Positions 42,473 through 51,534 of a stretch of 64,000 nt of DNA are shown piece by piece (the first letter of the stretch is position 1; every line of letters begins with the position of its first letter). This DNA is from Alphaproteobacteria bacterium (GTDB lineage: Bacteria; Pseudomonadota; Alphaproteobacteria; CACIAM-22H2): the NCBI GenBank assembly GCA_017308135.1, contig JAFKFM010000009.1:620001-684000 (forward strand), written 5' to 3'. Under the pieces are notes generated by a model, which did not search any database, was not told the DNA's origin, and saw only the letters and a list, made by a program, of their open reading frames with translations. The translations under genes and the position numbers were made by a program.

Positions 42473-42543
42473 CGAACTCACGATGGGGTTTCCCCCATAC
42501 ACGCTTTCCAAGCGAGCGCCTTAAACCACTCGGCCACCCCTCC
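42454..42543 (-). tRNA. tRNA-Ser(GGA)
   Basis: On the minus strand the gene begins GGAGGGGTGGCCGAGTGG and ends with CCCCTCC-G-CCA, giving a perfect seven-base acceptor stem and an encoded CCA. The anticodon loop TTGGAAA has anticodon GGA, reading UCC and UCU. A long variable arm (GGGG-GAAA-CCCC) and the TTCGAAT T-loop are typical of tRNA-Ser. The anticodon stem CTCGC/GCGTG has one U-U mismatch. Its 3' end is duplicated nearby. Confidence 0.95.
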
Positions 42544-42572
42544 GCCGGGGTCGGGTCGCTTTCGGGGCCGGG

Positions 42573-42601
42573 AACATAGCAGGGCACCCCGCCCCCGCCA
42601 A
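42573..42601 (-). promoter_or_regulatory. Promoter of tRNA-Ser
   Basis: On the minus strand, TTGGCG (42596-42601) and TATGTT (42573-42578) are separated by 17 bases. Transcription would start near 42566, about 23 bases before the mature tRNA. Confidence 0.65.
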
Positions 42602-42639
42602 GCGTCGCATCCGTCCGGAAAAACGGTTATCTTTCAACC

Positions 42640-42957
42640 ATGATCGCGCTGCGGGCCCTCGGCTGGCTGCTGCTCGTCCTGGCCGCCGTGGCGGCCGGTC
42701 GCGACGGTCTATTGTGGTACGAGACCGGCGCGCTGAACCCGATTCCGCTGGGCCAAGTCTGGGCGAGCCTGCATCGCGATTCGCTGCTGCTGGTCGAGCC
42801 CGCCTTGGTGCGCCACGTCCATCCCGCCTTGTGGGAGTGGATCGTGTTCCCGCTGCTGCAAAGCTCGGCCGCCGGTGTCGCCGCACTCGCAGGCATCGCC
42901 ATCGCCGTGCTCACACCGCCGCCCAAACGCCGCCGGCGCTCGGCCGAGTGGCGCTGA
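42640..42957 (+). CDS. Small two-helix membrane protein, 105 residues
   Basis: Hypothetical inner-membrane protein. A first hydrophobic helix (about residues 5-20) and a second (about 77-93) flank a soluble loop with LLWYETGALNPIPLGQVWAS; the C-terminus is basic (PPPKRRRRS). Codon use is that of the core genes. It is convergent with lepA across a 14-base gap. I cannot assign a family or function. Confidence 0.65.
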   Translation: MIALRALGWLLLVLAAVAAGRDGLLWYETGALNPIPLGQVWASLHRDSLLLVEPALVRHVHPALWEWIVFPLLQSSAAGVAALAGIAIAVLTPPPKRRRRSAEWR

Positions 42958-42971
42958 CGCGCGCGTGAGGC

Positions 42972-44777
42972 TCAGTCGTCGCGCGCCTTGAGGGCCGCGA
43001 GGAACGCGCTTTGCGGAATTTCGACCTGGCCGAATTGCCGCATGCGCTTCTTGCCCTCTTTCTGCTTCTCGAGGAGCTTCTTCTTGCGCGACACGTCGCC
43101 GCCATAGCATTTGGCGAGCACGTCCTTGCGCATGGCCGAAATCGTTTCGCGCGCCACGATCTTGCCGCCGATCGCGGCCTGGATCGGGATCTGGAACAGC
43201 TGGCGCGGAATGAGATCCTTGAGCTTCACGCACAAGGCGCGGCCCCGGCTTTCGGCCTGCGTGCGATGCACGATGACCGAGAGCGCATCCACCGGCTCCG
43301 CGTTCACCAGGATCGACAAGCGCACGAGGTCGTCCTCGCGATAGGCGGTCATCACGTAGTCGAACGACGCGTAGCCGCGCGACACGCTTTTCAAGCGGTC
43401 GTAGAAATCGAACACGACTTCGTTGAGCGGCAGATCGTAGACGATCATCGCGCGGTTCCCGACATAGGTCAGGTTCTGCTGAATGCCGCGCCGGTCCTGG
43501 CACAGCTTCAACACCGAGCCGAGATGCTCGTCGGGCACGAGGATCGTCGCCTTGATGCGCGGCTCCTCGATATGGTCGATATAGACGGCGTCCGGCATGT
43601 CGGCGGGGTTGTGCATTTCCTGCACCGACCCGTCCTTCATATGGATGCGGTAGACGACCGACGGCGCCGTCGCGATCAGATCGAGATCGAATTCGCGCGA
43701 CAAGCGCTCCTGAATGATCTCGAGATGCAGCAAACCCAAAAATCCGCAGCGGAAGCCGAAGCCCAGCGCCGCCGAGCTTTCCGGCTCGTAATGGAACGAG
43801 GCGTCGTTGAGCCGCAGCTTGCCCAGGCTCTCGCGCAAATGTTCGAACTCGGCCGGATCGACCGGGAAGAGCCCGCACCACACCACCGGCAGCGACGGCT
43901 TGAAGCCCGGCAGCGGTTCCGCCGCCTGGCGCTTTTCCTCGGTGATCGTGTCGCCCACGCCGACATCGGCGACCGCCTTGATGCCCGCGGTGATGTAGCC
44001 GACTTCGCCCGGCCCCAGCTCGGCCACTTCCTTGAGCTTGGGCGTGAACACGCCCACGCGCTCGACGTCGTAGGTGGCGGCCGCATTCATCATGCGGATC
44101 TTCATGCCCTTGGCGATGCGCCCGTCCTTGATGCGCACCAGCAGCACGACGCCGAGATAAAGATCGTACCACGCGTCGACCAGCAGCGCCTTCAAGGGCG
44201 ACGCGATCTCGCCCTTGGGTGCAGGCAGACGCTGCACCAACGCTTCGAGCACGAGGTCGATATTGAGCCCGGTCTTGGCCGAGATGGGCACGGCCTCCGA
44301 TGCGTCGAGGCCGATCACGTCTTCAATCTGCTTCTTGATGCGCTCGGGATCGGCGGCGGGCAGATCGATCTTGTTGAGCACGGGCACGATCTCGTGGCCC
44401 GCATCCAGCGCTTGATAGACGTTGGCGAGCGTTTGCGCTTCGACACCCTGGCTCGCGTCGACGACCAGGATCGAGCCTTCGCACGCGGCGAGGCTGCGGC
44501 TCACCTCGTAGGCGAAGTCCACATGGCCGGGCGTGTCCATCAGGTTGAGGACGTAATCGGTGCCGTCCTTTGCCTTGTAATCGAGGCGCACGGTCTGCGC
44601 CTTAATGGTGATGCCGCGCTCGCGCTCGATATCCATCGAGTCGAGCATCTGCTCCTGCATGTCGCGCAGTTCGACAGCACCACAGAATTGGATCAAACGG
44701 TCGGCGAGCGTCGATTTGCCGTGATCGATATGCGCGACGATCGAGAAATTACGGATACGGGAAAGGTCGGTCGCCAT
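42972..44777 (-). CDS. lepA: Elongation factor 4 (LepA) back-translocase GTPase
   Basis: Ribosome-associated GTPase of 601 residues that promotes back-translocation and aids translation under stress. G motifs are [30 protein letters not shown] and [10 protein letters not shown]. The LepA-specific C-terminal part includes [20 protein letters not shown] and [20 protein letters not shown]. The ATG at 44777 is chosen over one five codons upstream because it gives [20 protein letters not shown], the usual start. A good promoter lies about 50 bases upstream. Confidence 0.97.
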   Translation of the reverse strand: MATDLSRIRNFSIVAHIDHGKSTLADRLIQFCGAVELRDMQEQMLDSMDIERERGITIKAQTVRLDYKAKDGTDYVLNLMDTPGHVDFAYEVSRSLAACEGSILVVDASQGVEAQTLANVYQALDAGHEIVPVLNKIDLPAADPERIKKQIEDVIGLDASEAVPISAKTGLNIDLVLEALVQRLPAPKGEIASPLKALLVDAWYDLYLGVVLLVRIKDGRIAKGMKIRMMNAAATYDVERVGVFTPKLKEVAELGPGEVGYITAGIKAVADVGVGDTITEEKRQAAEPLPGFKPSLPVVWCGLFPVDPAEFEHLRESLGKLRLNDASFHYEPESSAALGFGFRCGFLGLLHLEIIQERLSREFDLDLIATAPSVVYRIHMKDGSVQEMHNPADMPDAVYIDHIEEPRIKATILVPDEHLGSVLKLCQDRRGIQQNLTYVGNRAMIVYDLPLNEVVFDFYDRLKSVSRGYASFDYVMTAYREDDLVRLSILVNAEPVDALSVIVHRTQAESRGRALCVKLKDLIPRQLFQIPIQAAIGGKIVARETISAMRKDVLAKCYGGDVSRKKKLLEKQKEGKKRMRQFGQVEIPQSAFLAALKARDD

Positions 44778-44831
44778 GTGCCGGATATGCAATGCCTGAA
44801 AAGGACGGCGCGGGGCGCCATTCGCGCGTGC

Positions 44832-44860
44832 AACATAGGGGGCGAATCGCCTTGTGGCAA
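44832..44860 (-). promoter_or_regulatory. Promoter of lepA
   Basis: On the minus strand TTGCCA (44855-44860) and TATGTT (44832-44837) are 17 bases apart. The start point would be near 44825, about 48 bases before the lepA ATG. Confidence 0.65.
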
Positions 44861-44912
44861 CGCCCCCTAAAGCACGGTCAAACAGGGGAAATTCGCCGCC
44901 CGGCGGGGCGGT

Positions 44913-45170
44913 TTAGCCGCCCTGGCCGTCCCGCCCCTTGATCGCGTCGATCAAGGCTTGGTTGCGCTTGTCGGCCTTGGCGCCGTTGACCACGAAGGCC
45001 GCGTGCAGCGCCGCGATCAGCCACAGCACGAAGCCGATGGTGAAGCCCAGGATGGTCAGCGCGAACACGATCGAGGCGATCCAGAGGATCAGATTGAAGA
45101 TCCCCTGGAACGGCTTGCCGACCAGGAACAGTGCGAGCGGCGGCACGATCAACGCGACGAGATACAGCAT
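44913..45170 (-). CDS. YqaE/Pmp3-like small membrane protein
   Basis: Inner-membrane protein of 85 residues with two hydrophobic helices. The N-terminal LYLVALIVPPLALFLVGKPF resembles the Pmp3/UPF0057 pattern, which influences membrane potential and salt tolerance, but the protein is longer at the C-terminus than typical members. It follows pheT by three bases, so it is probably transcribed with pheST. Function is not known here. Confidence 0.7.
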   Translation of the reverse strand: MLYLVALIVPPLALFLVGKPFQGIFNLILWIASIVFALTILGFTIGFVLWLIAALHAAFVVNGAKADKRNQALIDAIKGRDGQGG

Positions 45171-45173
45171 GGC

Positions 45174-47573
45174 TTAGCTCCGGAGCGAGGCGCCCGTCGC
45201 CTTGGCGACGGCGGCGACGATTTTCTGCGCGACGGCGTCGAGATCCTGTTCGGTCAGCGTGCGCTCCTGCGGCTGCAGACGCACGGCGATGGCGACGGAT
45301 TTCTTGCCCTCGGGCACGCCCTTGCCTTGATAGACGTCGAACACGCTGGCCGCTTGGATCAGCGTTTTGTCCGCCGATTTGGCGCTGCGCAGGATCGCAT
45401 CGGCCGCGACGTTCGCGTCCACGACGAACGCGAAATCGCGCTCGACCGGCTGGAAGGCCGAGAGCTTCAGCGGCGGACGCTGGCGCCCGCCCTTCGCCTT
45501 CGGCGCGGGAATCGCGTCGAGGAAAATCTCGGCCGCGACGACCGGCGCTTCGAGGTCGAGCGCCTTGATCACATTCGGATGCAATTCGCCGAACCAGCCA
45601 AGCACGGTCTTGGGCCCGAGCTTGAGGGCACCCGAACGGCCGGGATGGAACCAAGCGGGCGCTTCGCGCGCCACCGCCACGTTCTCGACCGACAGGCCGA
45701 GCCCCTTCAACAGATCGAGCGCGTCGGCCTTCGCGTCGAACGCGTCGACCTTGCGCGCCCCGCCCGCCCAATGGCGCGGGCTGGCGTCGCCCGTGCGCAC
45801 GATGCTGGCGACGATGCGCTGATCCTTCTCGCCGATGCCGTCGAAAATCGGACCGACTTCGAACAACGCGTTGTCGGGAACCCCTCGCGCCGCATTGCGG
45901 CCCGACGCGCTGGCGAGATTCGGCACGATCGACGGACGCATGTAATCCAGATCGGCCGAGATCGGATTGGCGACTTCCAGCTCCGCCTTGCGCGGGGCGA
46001 AATGAATCGCCTGATCCTTGCGCATGAAGGAGAACGTCACCGCTTCGTTGAGGCCGAGCCCGGCGAGGATGCGCTTGGCGTCGCGCACGCGACGTTGCGC
46101 GGGCGTCCAGGCGAGCGGCGGCATGGCGCCGTCGCGCGGCAGCGTCACCGCCGGGATCGCGTCGTAGCCGACGATGCGGCACACTTCCTCGACCAGATCG
46201 GCTTCGCCGACAACGTCGGCTCGCCACGGCGGCGGAATCACCTCGAAATCGTTGCCCTTGGCCGCAACCTTGAAGCCGAGATTTTCAAGGATTTCCTTCT
46301 GACGCGCCGGGGCGACTTCCAGCCCGCCGAGCGTCGCCACGCGCGTGCTGCGCAGCGTGTAGCTGCGCGTCGTATCGGGGATCGCGCCTGCGATCACCGG
46401 CGCGGAGGCTTCGCCGCCGCAAAGATCGAGGATCATCTTCGTCGCGGCTTCCATGCCGTCGAGCACGAATGCCGGATCGAGACCGCGTTCGAAACGATAG
46501 CGCGCGTCGGACAGGATCTGATGATGGCGCCCGGTCATCGCGGTGCGGATCGGATCGAACAACGCGGTTTCGAGATAGACCTCGGTCGTGTCGAATTCGC
46601 AGCCCGTGCCCGAGCCGCCCATCACGCCGGCGAGCGAGATGACGCCGCTCTCGTCGCAGATCAGCGTTTCGCCGCCCGCCATCGTGTAGGTCTTGTTGTC
46701 CAGCGCCGCGAATTGCTCGCCGCCCTTGGCGGGCTTCAGCGCGATCTGGCCCTTCACCTTCTTCGCGTCGAACACGTGCAGCGGCCGGTTCAGATCGAAG
46801 GTGAAGAAATTGGTGATGTCGACCAGGATCGAAATCGGGCGCAGGCCGATCGACGTCAAACGATCCTGCAGCCATTTCGGCGACGGGCCGTTTTTGACGC
46901 CCTTGAAATGACGGCCGACGAAAGCCGGGCAAGCGCCCGCTTCCAGCGCCGACAAATCGACCTTGATCGGCGATTCGTATTTGCCATCGACCTTGGGGGC
47001 GGTCCACGGCTTCAGCGTGCCGGCCCCGGCGGCGGCGAGATCGCGCGCAATACCACGGATACCCAGGCAATCGGCACGGTTGGGCGTGATCGCCACGTCG
47101 AACAGCGGATCGTCGAGGCCGAGCAGCGTCGCGAAGGGCACGCCGACGGGCGCGTCTTCCGGCATGTCGATAATGCCGGTGTGATCGTCGCCCAGGCCCA
47201 TTTCGCGCATCGAGACGAGCATGCCGTTCGACGCTTGGCCGCGAATGGCGCCCGCTTTCAACAGCAAGCCCGTGCCCGGTACGGTGACGCCGGCGGGCGC
47301 GAACACGCCCTTCATGCCGGTGCGCGCATTGGGGGCGCCGCACACGACTTGCACCTTTTCTTTGCCGGTATCGACAAGGCAGACGCGCAAGCGATCGGCG
47401 TCGGGATGCGGCTTCGCCTCGATCACGTGGACGACCTTGAACGGGGCGAGCGTTTCGGCCGGATTGGTGAGGCTTTCAAGCTCGAGCCCGATCGCCGTCA
47501 CCTTCTCGGCGAGCTGTGCCGCCGTCAGGTTCGTGTCGAGATGGGTCTTGAGCCAAGACAGCGTGAATTTCAT
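45174..47573 (-). CDS. pheT: Phenylalanyl-tRNA synthetase beta subunit
   Basis: Large subunit (799 residues) of the alpha2-beta2 enzyme that charges tRNA-Phe. The N-terminal tRNA-binding (EMAP-like) domain includes [20 protein letters not shown]; the B3/B4 editing region and the B5 domain (PAVTLPRDG nearby) follow, and the anticodon-binding FDX-ACB domain closes the protein ([13 protein letters not shown]). The ATG at 47573 overlaps the pheS stop as ATGA. A long frame continues upstream but lies inside pheS. Confidence 0.97.
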   Translation of the reverse strand: MKFTLSWLKTHLDTNLTAAQLAEKVTAIGLELESLTNPAETLAPFKVVHVIEAKPHPDADRLRVCLVDTGKEKVQVVCGAPNARTGMKGVFAPAGVTVPGTGLLLKAGAIRGQASNGMLVSMREMGLGDDHTGIIDMPEDAPVGVPFATLLGLDDPLFDVAITPNRADCLGIRGIARDLAAAGAGTLKPWTAPKVDGKYESPIKVDLSALEAGACPAFVGRHFKGVKNGPSPKWLQDRLTSIGLRPISILVDITNFFTFDLNRPLHVFDAKKVKGQIALKPAKGGEQFAALDNKTYTMAGGETLICDESGVISLAGVMGGSGTGCEFDTTEVYLETALFDPIRTAMTGRHHQILSDARYRFERGLDPAFVLDGMEAATKMILDLCGGEASAPVIAGAIPDTTRSYTLRSTRVATLGGLEVAPARQKEILENLGFKVAAKGNDFEVIPPPWRADVVGEADLVEEVCRIVGYDAIPAVTLPRDGAMPPLAWTPAQRRVRDAKRILAGLGLNEAVTFSFMRKDQAIHFAPRKAELEVANPISADLDYMRPSIVPNLASASGRNAARGVPDNALFEVGPIFDGIGEKDQRIVASIVRTGDASPRHWAGGARKVDAFDAKADALDLLKGLGLSVENVAVAREAPAWFHPGRSGALKLGPKTVLGWFGELHPNVIKALDLEAPVVAAEIFLDAIPAPKAKGGRQRPPLKLSAFQPVERDFAFVVDANVAADAILRSAKSADKTLIQAASVFDVYQGKGVPEGKKSVAIAVRLQPQERTLTEQDLDAVAQKIVAAVAKATGASLRS

Positions 47574-48646
47574 CGGGCCAACCCTCCGGCCAGCGTGGGC
47601 ACATCGGCGGGCGCGAAACCGTAATGGCGCAGCCAGCGCATATCGGCTTCGTAGAAGGTGCGCAGATCCGGAATGCCGTATTTCAGCATCGCCACGCGCT
47701 CGATCCCCATGCCGAAGGCGAAGCCTTGGTATTCCTCGGGATCGATGCCGCACATGGCCAGAACCTTCGGGTTCACCATGCCGCAGCCCAGGATTTCCAG
47801 CCAATCGTCGCCGACGCCGAGCTTCAATTCGCCGTTGCCGCGCGTGCAGGCGATATCCATTTCCGCCGACGGTTCGGTGAACGGGAAGTAGCTCGGGCGG
47901 AAACGATAGCGCAGATCGGGAATCTCGAAGAAGGCGCGCACGAAATCGACGAGGCAACCTTTCAGGTGGCCCATATGCGTCGACTTGTCGACGATCAGAC
48001 CTTCGATCTGATGGAAATTCGGCGAGTGAGTGGCGTCCGAGTCAGACCGATACGTGCGCCCCGGCGCGATGATACGGATCGGCGGCTTCTGGCCCAGCAT
48101 AGTGCGCACCTGCACGGGGCTCGTATGCGTGCGCAGCACGACATGCGACTCGCCCGGCTTGCCGGCGAGATAGAACGTGTCGTGCGCCTGGCGTGCGGGA
48201 TGCTCGGGCGGAATATTGAGGCGCGTGAAGTTGTAGTCGTCGCTCTCGATATCCGGCCCTTCGGCGACGGCGAAGCCCATCTCGCCGAAGATCGCGACGA
48301 GTTCGTCGATCGTCTGGCTGATCGGATGGATGCGGCCTTCCTCGCGCGCGCGCGGCGGCAGCGTCACGTCGACCGTTTCTTGCGCCAACCGCGCGTCCAG
48401 CGCCGAGCCTTCCAGCGCGGCCTTACGCGCGTCGAGCTTCGCGGCGATCGCGTCCTTCAACACGTTGAAGGCCGCGCCGCGGGCTTTGCGCTCCTCCGGC
48501 GCGATCGTGCCGAGCGTTTTCATCAGCTCGGTCACGCGGCCCTTCTTGCCCAGCGTTTCGACGCGCAAGGCTTCCAGGGCTTCGAGATTCGCGGCGGCGT
48601 CGATGCGCGCGGAAAGTTCGGTTTCGAGAGCGGCGAGATCGGTCAT
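47570..48646 (-). CDS. pheS: Phenylalanyl-tRNA synthetase alpha subunit
   Basis: Catalytic subunit of 358 residues. The N-terminal coiled coil (about 1-90) is followed by class II motifs: motif 2 in [18 protein letters not shown], and motif 3 in [21 protein letters not shown] at 48646 is chosen because it gives the normal start MTDLAALE; an earlier ATG six codons upstream lies beside the terminator hairpin. It is the first gene of the pheST pair, downstream of rpmI-rplT. Confidence 0.97.
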   Translation of the reverse strand: MTDLAALETELSARIDAAANLEALEALRVETLGKKGRVTELMKTLGTIAPEERKARGAAFNVLKDAIAAKLDARKAALEGSALDARLAQETVDVTLPPRAREEGRIHPISQTIDELVAIFGEMGFAVAEGPDIESDDYNFTRLNIPPEHPARQAHDTFYLAGKPGESHVVLRTHTSPVQVRTMLGQKPPIRIIAPGRTYRSDSDATHSPNFHQIEGLIVDKSTHMGHLKGCLVDFVRAFFEIPDLRYRFRPSYFPFTEPSAEMDIACTRGNGELKLGVGDDWLEILGCGMVNPKVLAMCGIDPEEYQGFAFGMGIERVAMLKYGIPDLRTFYEADMRWLRHYGFAPADVPTLAGGLAR

Positions 48647-48662
48647 GTCGGTTCCATCAAGC

Positions 48663-48698
48663 AAAAAGGGGGTCCGGCCGGTTAGGCCAGACCCCCTC
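48663..48698 (-). terminator. Terminator between rplT and pheS
   Basis: On the minus strand a strong hairpin with GGGGGTC and GACCCCC arms and inner GGCC pairs is followed by TTTTTGC. It ends rpmI-rplT transcripts and could act as an attenuator for pheST, since pheS begins only 17 bases later. I see no leader peptide with Phe codons and a start codon. Confidence 0.75.
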
Positions 48699-48727
48699 TT
48701 CGGGTCGCTGAAGACGCTGAACGCGGC

Positions 48728-49081
48728 TTAGAGGGCGGCCTTGGCCTTTTCGACCAAGGCGCCAAAACCCGCGGGATCCGTCATCGCGATATTCGCCAGC
48801 ACCTTGCGATCGACCTCGATCGCCGCCTTCTTCAGGCCGGCGACGAGCTTCGAATAGGTGAGGCCGTGTTCGCGCGCACCGGCGTTGATGCGCTGGATCC
48901 ACAACGCGCGGAATTCGCGCTTCTTGTTGCGGCGATCGCGATAGGCGTATTGCAGGCCCTTCTCGACGCGCTCGAGCGCGGGACGGAAGGACGTGGAGCT
49001 GCGGCCGACATAACCCTTCGCGGCCTTCAGAACTTTTTGGTGACGCGCACGCTGGGTGACGCCACGTTTGACGCGAGCCAT
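48728..49081 (-). CDS. rplT: 50S ribosomal protein L20
   Basis: Basic ribosomal protein of 117 residues needed for early 50S assembly. The start [19 protein letters not shown] and the block [20 protein letters not shown] are conserved. It follows rpmI by 23 bases and precedes a strong terminator. In enterobacteria L20 represses this operon by binding the rpmI leader; the short leader upstream of rpmI here is the equivalent place, but I cannot show binding. Confidence 0.98.
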   Translation of the reverse strand: MARVKRGVTQRARHQKVLKAAKGYVGRSSTSFRPALERVEKGLQYAYRDRRNKKREFRALWIQRINAGAREHGLTYSKLVAGLKKAAIEVDRKVLANIAMTDPAGFGALVEKAKAAL

Positions 49082-49104
49082 GGTTGCTCTCCTCTATCCG
49101 TCGA

Positions 49105-49305
49105 TCAAGCGTAGGGCAGGAAGAAGCGCTTCACGCGCACTTCTTCGCCATGGGTCAGCACGAACGTGCCGCGCGCGGACCGCTTCATCTTCTGCGGGCG
49201 CTTGCGCAAGTTGTGGCGCTTGAACGAAACGGCGGCGAGCACCTTGCCGCTGCCAGTGACTTTGAACCGCTTCTTAGCGGCCGACTTGGTCTTCATCTTG
49301 GGCAT
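49105..49305 (-). CDS. rpmI: 50S ribosomal protein L35
   Basis: Small basic ribosomal protein of 66 residues. The start [20 protein letters not shown] and the block [13 protein letters not shown] are diagnostic. A good TTAGGAGA ribosome-binding site precedes the ATG. Unlike most genomes, infC is not directly upstream; a cold-shock gene on the opposite strand intervenes, and rpmI has its own promoter. Confidence 0.97.
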   Translation of the reverse strand: MPKMKTKSAAKKRFKVTGSGKVLAAVSFKRHNLRKRPQKMKRSARGTFVLTHGEEVRVKRFFLPYA

Positions 49306-49392
49306 TTTTGTCTCCTAATCGGAAGCGGTTGGGCATGCCCGGGCGCACTCCGACGGGAGGCGCCACAGCCGTGGCCGCTGTTAAGGCCGGGG

Positions 49393-49421
49393 GTTATACA
49401 AGGCCGCATCCGCCCTGGCAA
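49393..49421 (-). promoter_or_regulatory. Promoter of rpmI-rplT
   Basis: On the minus strand TTGCCA (49416-49421) and TATAAC (49393-49398) are exactly 17 bases apart. Transcription should start near 49386, leaving a leader of about 80 bases before rpmI. Confidence 0.75.
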
Positions 49422-49662
49422 GCGTGCCGCAAGGCGCTGTTCCGCAAGGGGTATTCAGAATCCACTTGCGGCCCGAGGGGGGCGCGTGGTTTGCTTTATA
49501 CACGAACCCGAGATTTTGGCCTGCTTCGCAAGCGGCTGGCGCGGCCCCCGAAAAGGGGTCCCGTCCCTACCCTTACTAGCTTCCCCAAGAAATCCGGTCG
49601 TCGACGCGCTTGCTATGGGCAAGGTGCCCGTGTGCCGCGCGTCAAACCCAATGGAGGCCGGA
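49422..49662 (+). other. Long 5' leader region of the cold-shock gene
   Basis: No gene is seen here. An extended -10-like TGCTTTATA at 49492-49500 could start a transcript near 49507, giving a leader of about 155 bases, as is usual for CspA-type mRNAs. Several GC-rich segments could fold. The leader end carries GGAGG at 49653-49657, six bases from the start codon. Confidence 0.4.
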
Positions 49663-49866
49663 ATGGCTACGGGTAAAGTGAAGTGGTTCAACGCGACGAA
49701 GGGCTACGGTTTCATCGCGCCGGATGGCGGCGGGAAGGACGTGTTCGTTCACGTCACCGCGGTCGAGAAGGCCGGTCTGCGTGGCCTCAACGAAGGCCAG
49801 TCGGTGTCCTTCGAAATGTTGACCGAGCGCGGCAAGACCGCGGCGGGCAACCTGAAGGTCGTCTGA
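49663..49866 (+). CDS. CspA-family cold-shock protein
   Basis: Single cold-shock domain of 67 residues that binds single-stranded RNA or DNA. RNP1 is KGYGFIAP and RNP2 is DVFVHVTAV. The start ATG at 49663 is fixed by the GGAGG site and by the family start MATGKVKWFNATKGYGFI. It lies on the plus strand between minus-strand rpmI and infC, an unusual interruption of that conserved gene order. A strong terminator follows. Confidence 0.96.
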   Translation: MATGKVKWFNATKGYGFIAPDGGGKDVFVHVTAVEKAGLRGLNEGQSVSFEMLTERGKTAAGNLKVV

Positions 49867-49901
49867 TCCGACTTCGTTTCCGGCTTATGCCGTAAACGTG
49901 G

Positions 49902-49931
49902 AAACGGGGTCCCTCGCGGGACCCCGTTTTC
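49902..49931 (+). terminator. Terminator of the cold-shock gene
   Basis: CGGGGTCCC-TCGC-GGGACCCCG is a perfect 9-bp stem with a tetraloop, followed by TTTTCGTTT. On the other strand it could also end infC transcripts, since infC stops 24 bases away. Confidence 0.85.
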
Positions 49932-49954
49932 GTTTGGGCCTTGTATTTGGCCGC

Positions 49955-50491
49955 TTACTTCGGTGCCACGACCATCGTCATCTGGCGGCCTTCCATGCGC
50001 GGATGGGCTTCGACCTTGGCGAGTTCGCCCAGATCGGCCTTCAGGCGCTCGAGCAGCTTGTAGCCGAGTTCCTGGTGCACCATTTCGCGGCCGCGGAAGC
50101 GCAGCGTGACCTTGACCTTGTCGCCTTCCTCGAGGAACCGCACCATCGCGCGCTTCTTGACGTCGTAATCGTGATCGTCGATGCCCGGGCGCATCTTGAT
50201 CTCTTTGATCTCGATGACCTTCTGCTTCTTGCGGGCCTCGTTGGCCTTCTTCTGCTGCTCGTATTTGAACTTGCCGAAATCGAGCAGCTTGCACACCGGC
50301 GGTTCGGCGTTGGGGCTCACCTCGACCACGTCGAGACCCGCATCCCACCCGGCTTGCAGCGCGTCGAATATGTTGAGGACTCCGAGCATCTCGCCCTCGC
50401 CGTCGATCAGACGGATTTCGGGGGACATGATCTCGTCGTTGACGCGCGGGCCCTCTTTGGCAGGCGGGGCATCCTGGGCGGGACGTGCGAT
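49955..50491 (-). CDS. infC: Translation initiation factor IF-3 with probable AUC start
   Basis: IF-3 binds the 30S subunit and rejects non-canonical start codons. From the ATC at 50491 the protein has 178 residues and includes the conserved N-terminal EGPRVNDEI and [14 protein letters not shown]. Starting at the ATG at 50428 would remove RVNDEI. No ATG, GTG or TTG lies between, and an in-frame stop is five codons upstream of the ATC. A GAGGA site lies five bases before it. Use of a rare start allows IF-3 autoregulation, as with AUU in E. coli infC. The C-terminal domain reads [20 protein letters not shown]. Confidence 0.93.
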   Translation of the reverse strand: MARPAQDAPPAKEGPRVNDEIMSPEIRLIDGEGEMLGVLNIFDALQAGWDAGLDVVEVSPNAEPPVCKLLDFGKFKYEQQKKANEARKKQKVIEIKEIKMRPGIDDHDYDVKKRAMVRFLEEGDKVKVTLRFRGREMVHQELGYKLLERLKADLGELAKVEAHPRMEGRQMTMVVAPK

Positions 50492-50568
50492 GGGTATCCT
50501 CGTTCGTTAGGGCGGCGCGAAAACGTCGTTTTGGGACTCGCGTCCGCCGGGCCTGTGAAATCGGGGCG

Positions 50569-50596
50569 AATGTAAGGTTTGAGGCGGTCCTGTCAA
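50569..50596 (-). promoter_or_regulatory. Promoter of infC
   Basis: On the minus strand a consensus TTGACA (50591-50596) and TACATT (50569-50574) are 16 bases apart. The -35 overlaps the stop codon of the upstream glycosyltransferase gene. The leader would be about 70 bases. Confidence 0.7.
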
Positions 50597-51534
50597 GCCG
50601 CGCGCTTGAACAGAAGGCGCATCACTTCGTCCACGCCCAGCCCTTCCAGGCTGTCCCGGCGCAGAATCGCGACCTCCCGCCCCCTTGGCGCGCACAAAGC
50701 GGGGTCGGAATCCGACCCGAACAGCACGATCGACGGGCAGCCCGCCCCGGCGATCAGGTGCATGGGCCCGGTATCGTTGCCGATCGCCGCCCCGGCCTTG
50801 CGGGCGATGGCGACGATTTCGGCGAAGCTGGTTTGGCCGGTCAGGTCGCGCACGCGGGAACTCGCGGTGCGGATCGCCTTGCCCAACGCGGCCTCGCCCT
50901 TGCCGCCGATCACCACCGGATTGGCGTTATGCGCGGCCAATTCCTGGGCCAGCGCCGCGTATTTGGCGATCGGCCAGCGCTTCTTGGGCCGGGTCGGCGC
51001 CCCGCCGGGGACGAGCAGCACGAAAGGATCGGGCAGTTTGAACTTGGCGACATCGGCGTCGAGCCAGGAGAGATCGGGCGGCGGCACGTCCGCGATCCCC
51101 GCCATCGCCAATTGATCGCGCTGGCGGTCGATCGTGTGCATCGTGTCGCGCAACGGATTGGCATGGGGATGCGAGGCGCCGGGTGCGATGCCCGACCATT
51201 CGGGCCGCCGGCCCGGGCCCATCAGCCGATGATAAAGGCTGGAGCGCGACGAGGTTTGCAGATCGTAGACGCGCTGGAACTGCCCCGCGCGCAGCAGCGA
51301 GCGCATGCCCAGCATGCCGATGATGTTCAGCTTATGCGGGCGCGAATCGCGCCATACGCGATCGACGAAGGGGCAATTCTCGAACAACCCCGCATAAGCC
51401 GGGGCGGTCAGCAGAGTGATCTTGGCGTTGGGATGGGCCTGGCGGATCGCCTTCATCGGCCCGAGCGCTTGGACCGCGTCGCCCAGCGCGCCGAGCTTGA
51501 TGACCAGAATACGTTCGTACTCGGCCAGGTTCAT
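50593..51534 (-). CDS. Glycosyltransferase family 9 (heptosyltransferase-like)
   Basis: GT-B transferase of 313 residues. The N-terminal LVIKLGALGDAVQALGPMKA, the nucleotide-sugar region VLLVPGGAPTRPKKRWP and the late GNDTGPMHLIAGAGCPSIVL are typical of GT9 heptosyl- or lipopolysaccharide-core transferases. The ATG at 51534 overlaps the stop of the upstream GT4 gene (ATGA). Together they probably build part of the outer-membrane polysaccharide or LPS core. Confidence 0.9.
   Translation of the reverse strand: MNLAEYERILVIKLGALGDAVQALGPMKAIRQAHPNAKITLLTAPAYAGLFENCPFVDRVWRDSRPHKLNIIGMLGMRSLLRAGQFQRVYDLQTSSRSSLYHRLMGPGRRPEWSGIAPGASHPHANPLRDTMHTIDRQRDQLAMAGIADVPPPDLSWLDADVAKFKLPDPFVLLVPGGAPTRPKKRWPIAKYAALAQELAAHNANPVVIGGKGEAALGKAIRTASSRVRDLTGQTSFAEIVAIARKAGAAIGNDTGPMHLIAGAGCPSIVLFGSDSDPALCAPRGREVAILRRDSLEGLGVDEVMRLLFKRAA

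Noticed and set aside
44958..47624. An 888-codon open frame opposite pheT
   Set aside because: Same antisense GC effect; composition is Arg/Gly/Asp-rich with no motifs, while pheT is complete on the other strand.
48697..48727. A possible phe leader peptide before pheS (two TTC codons near a terminator)
   Set aside because: There is no start codon in that frame after rplT and only two Phe codons, so classical attenuation is not supported.
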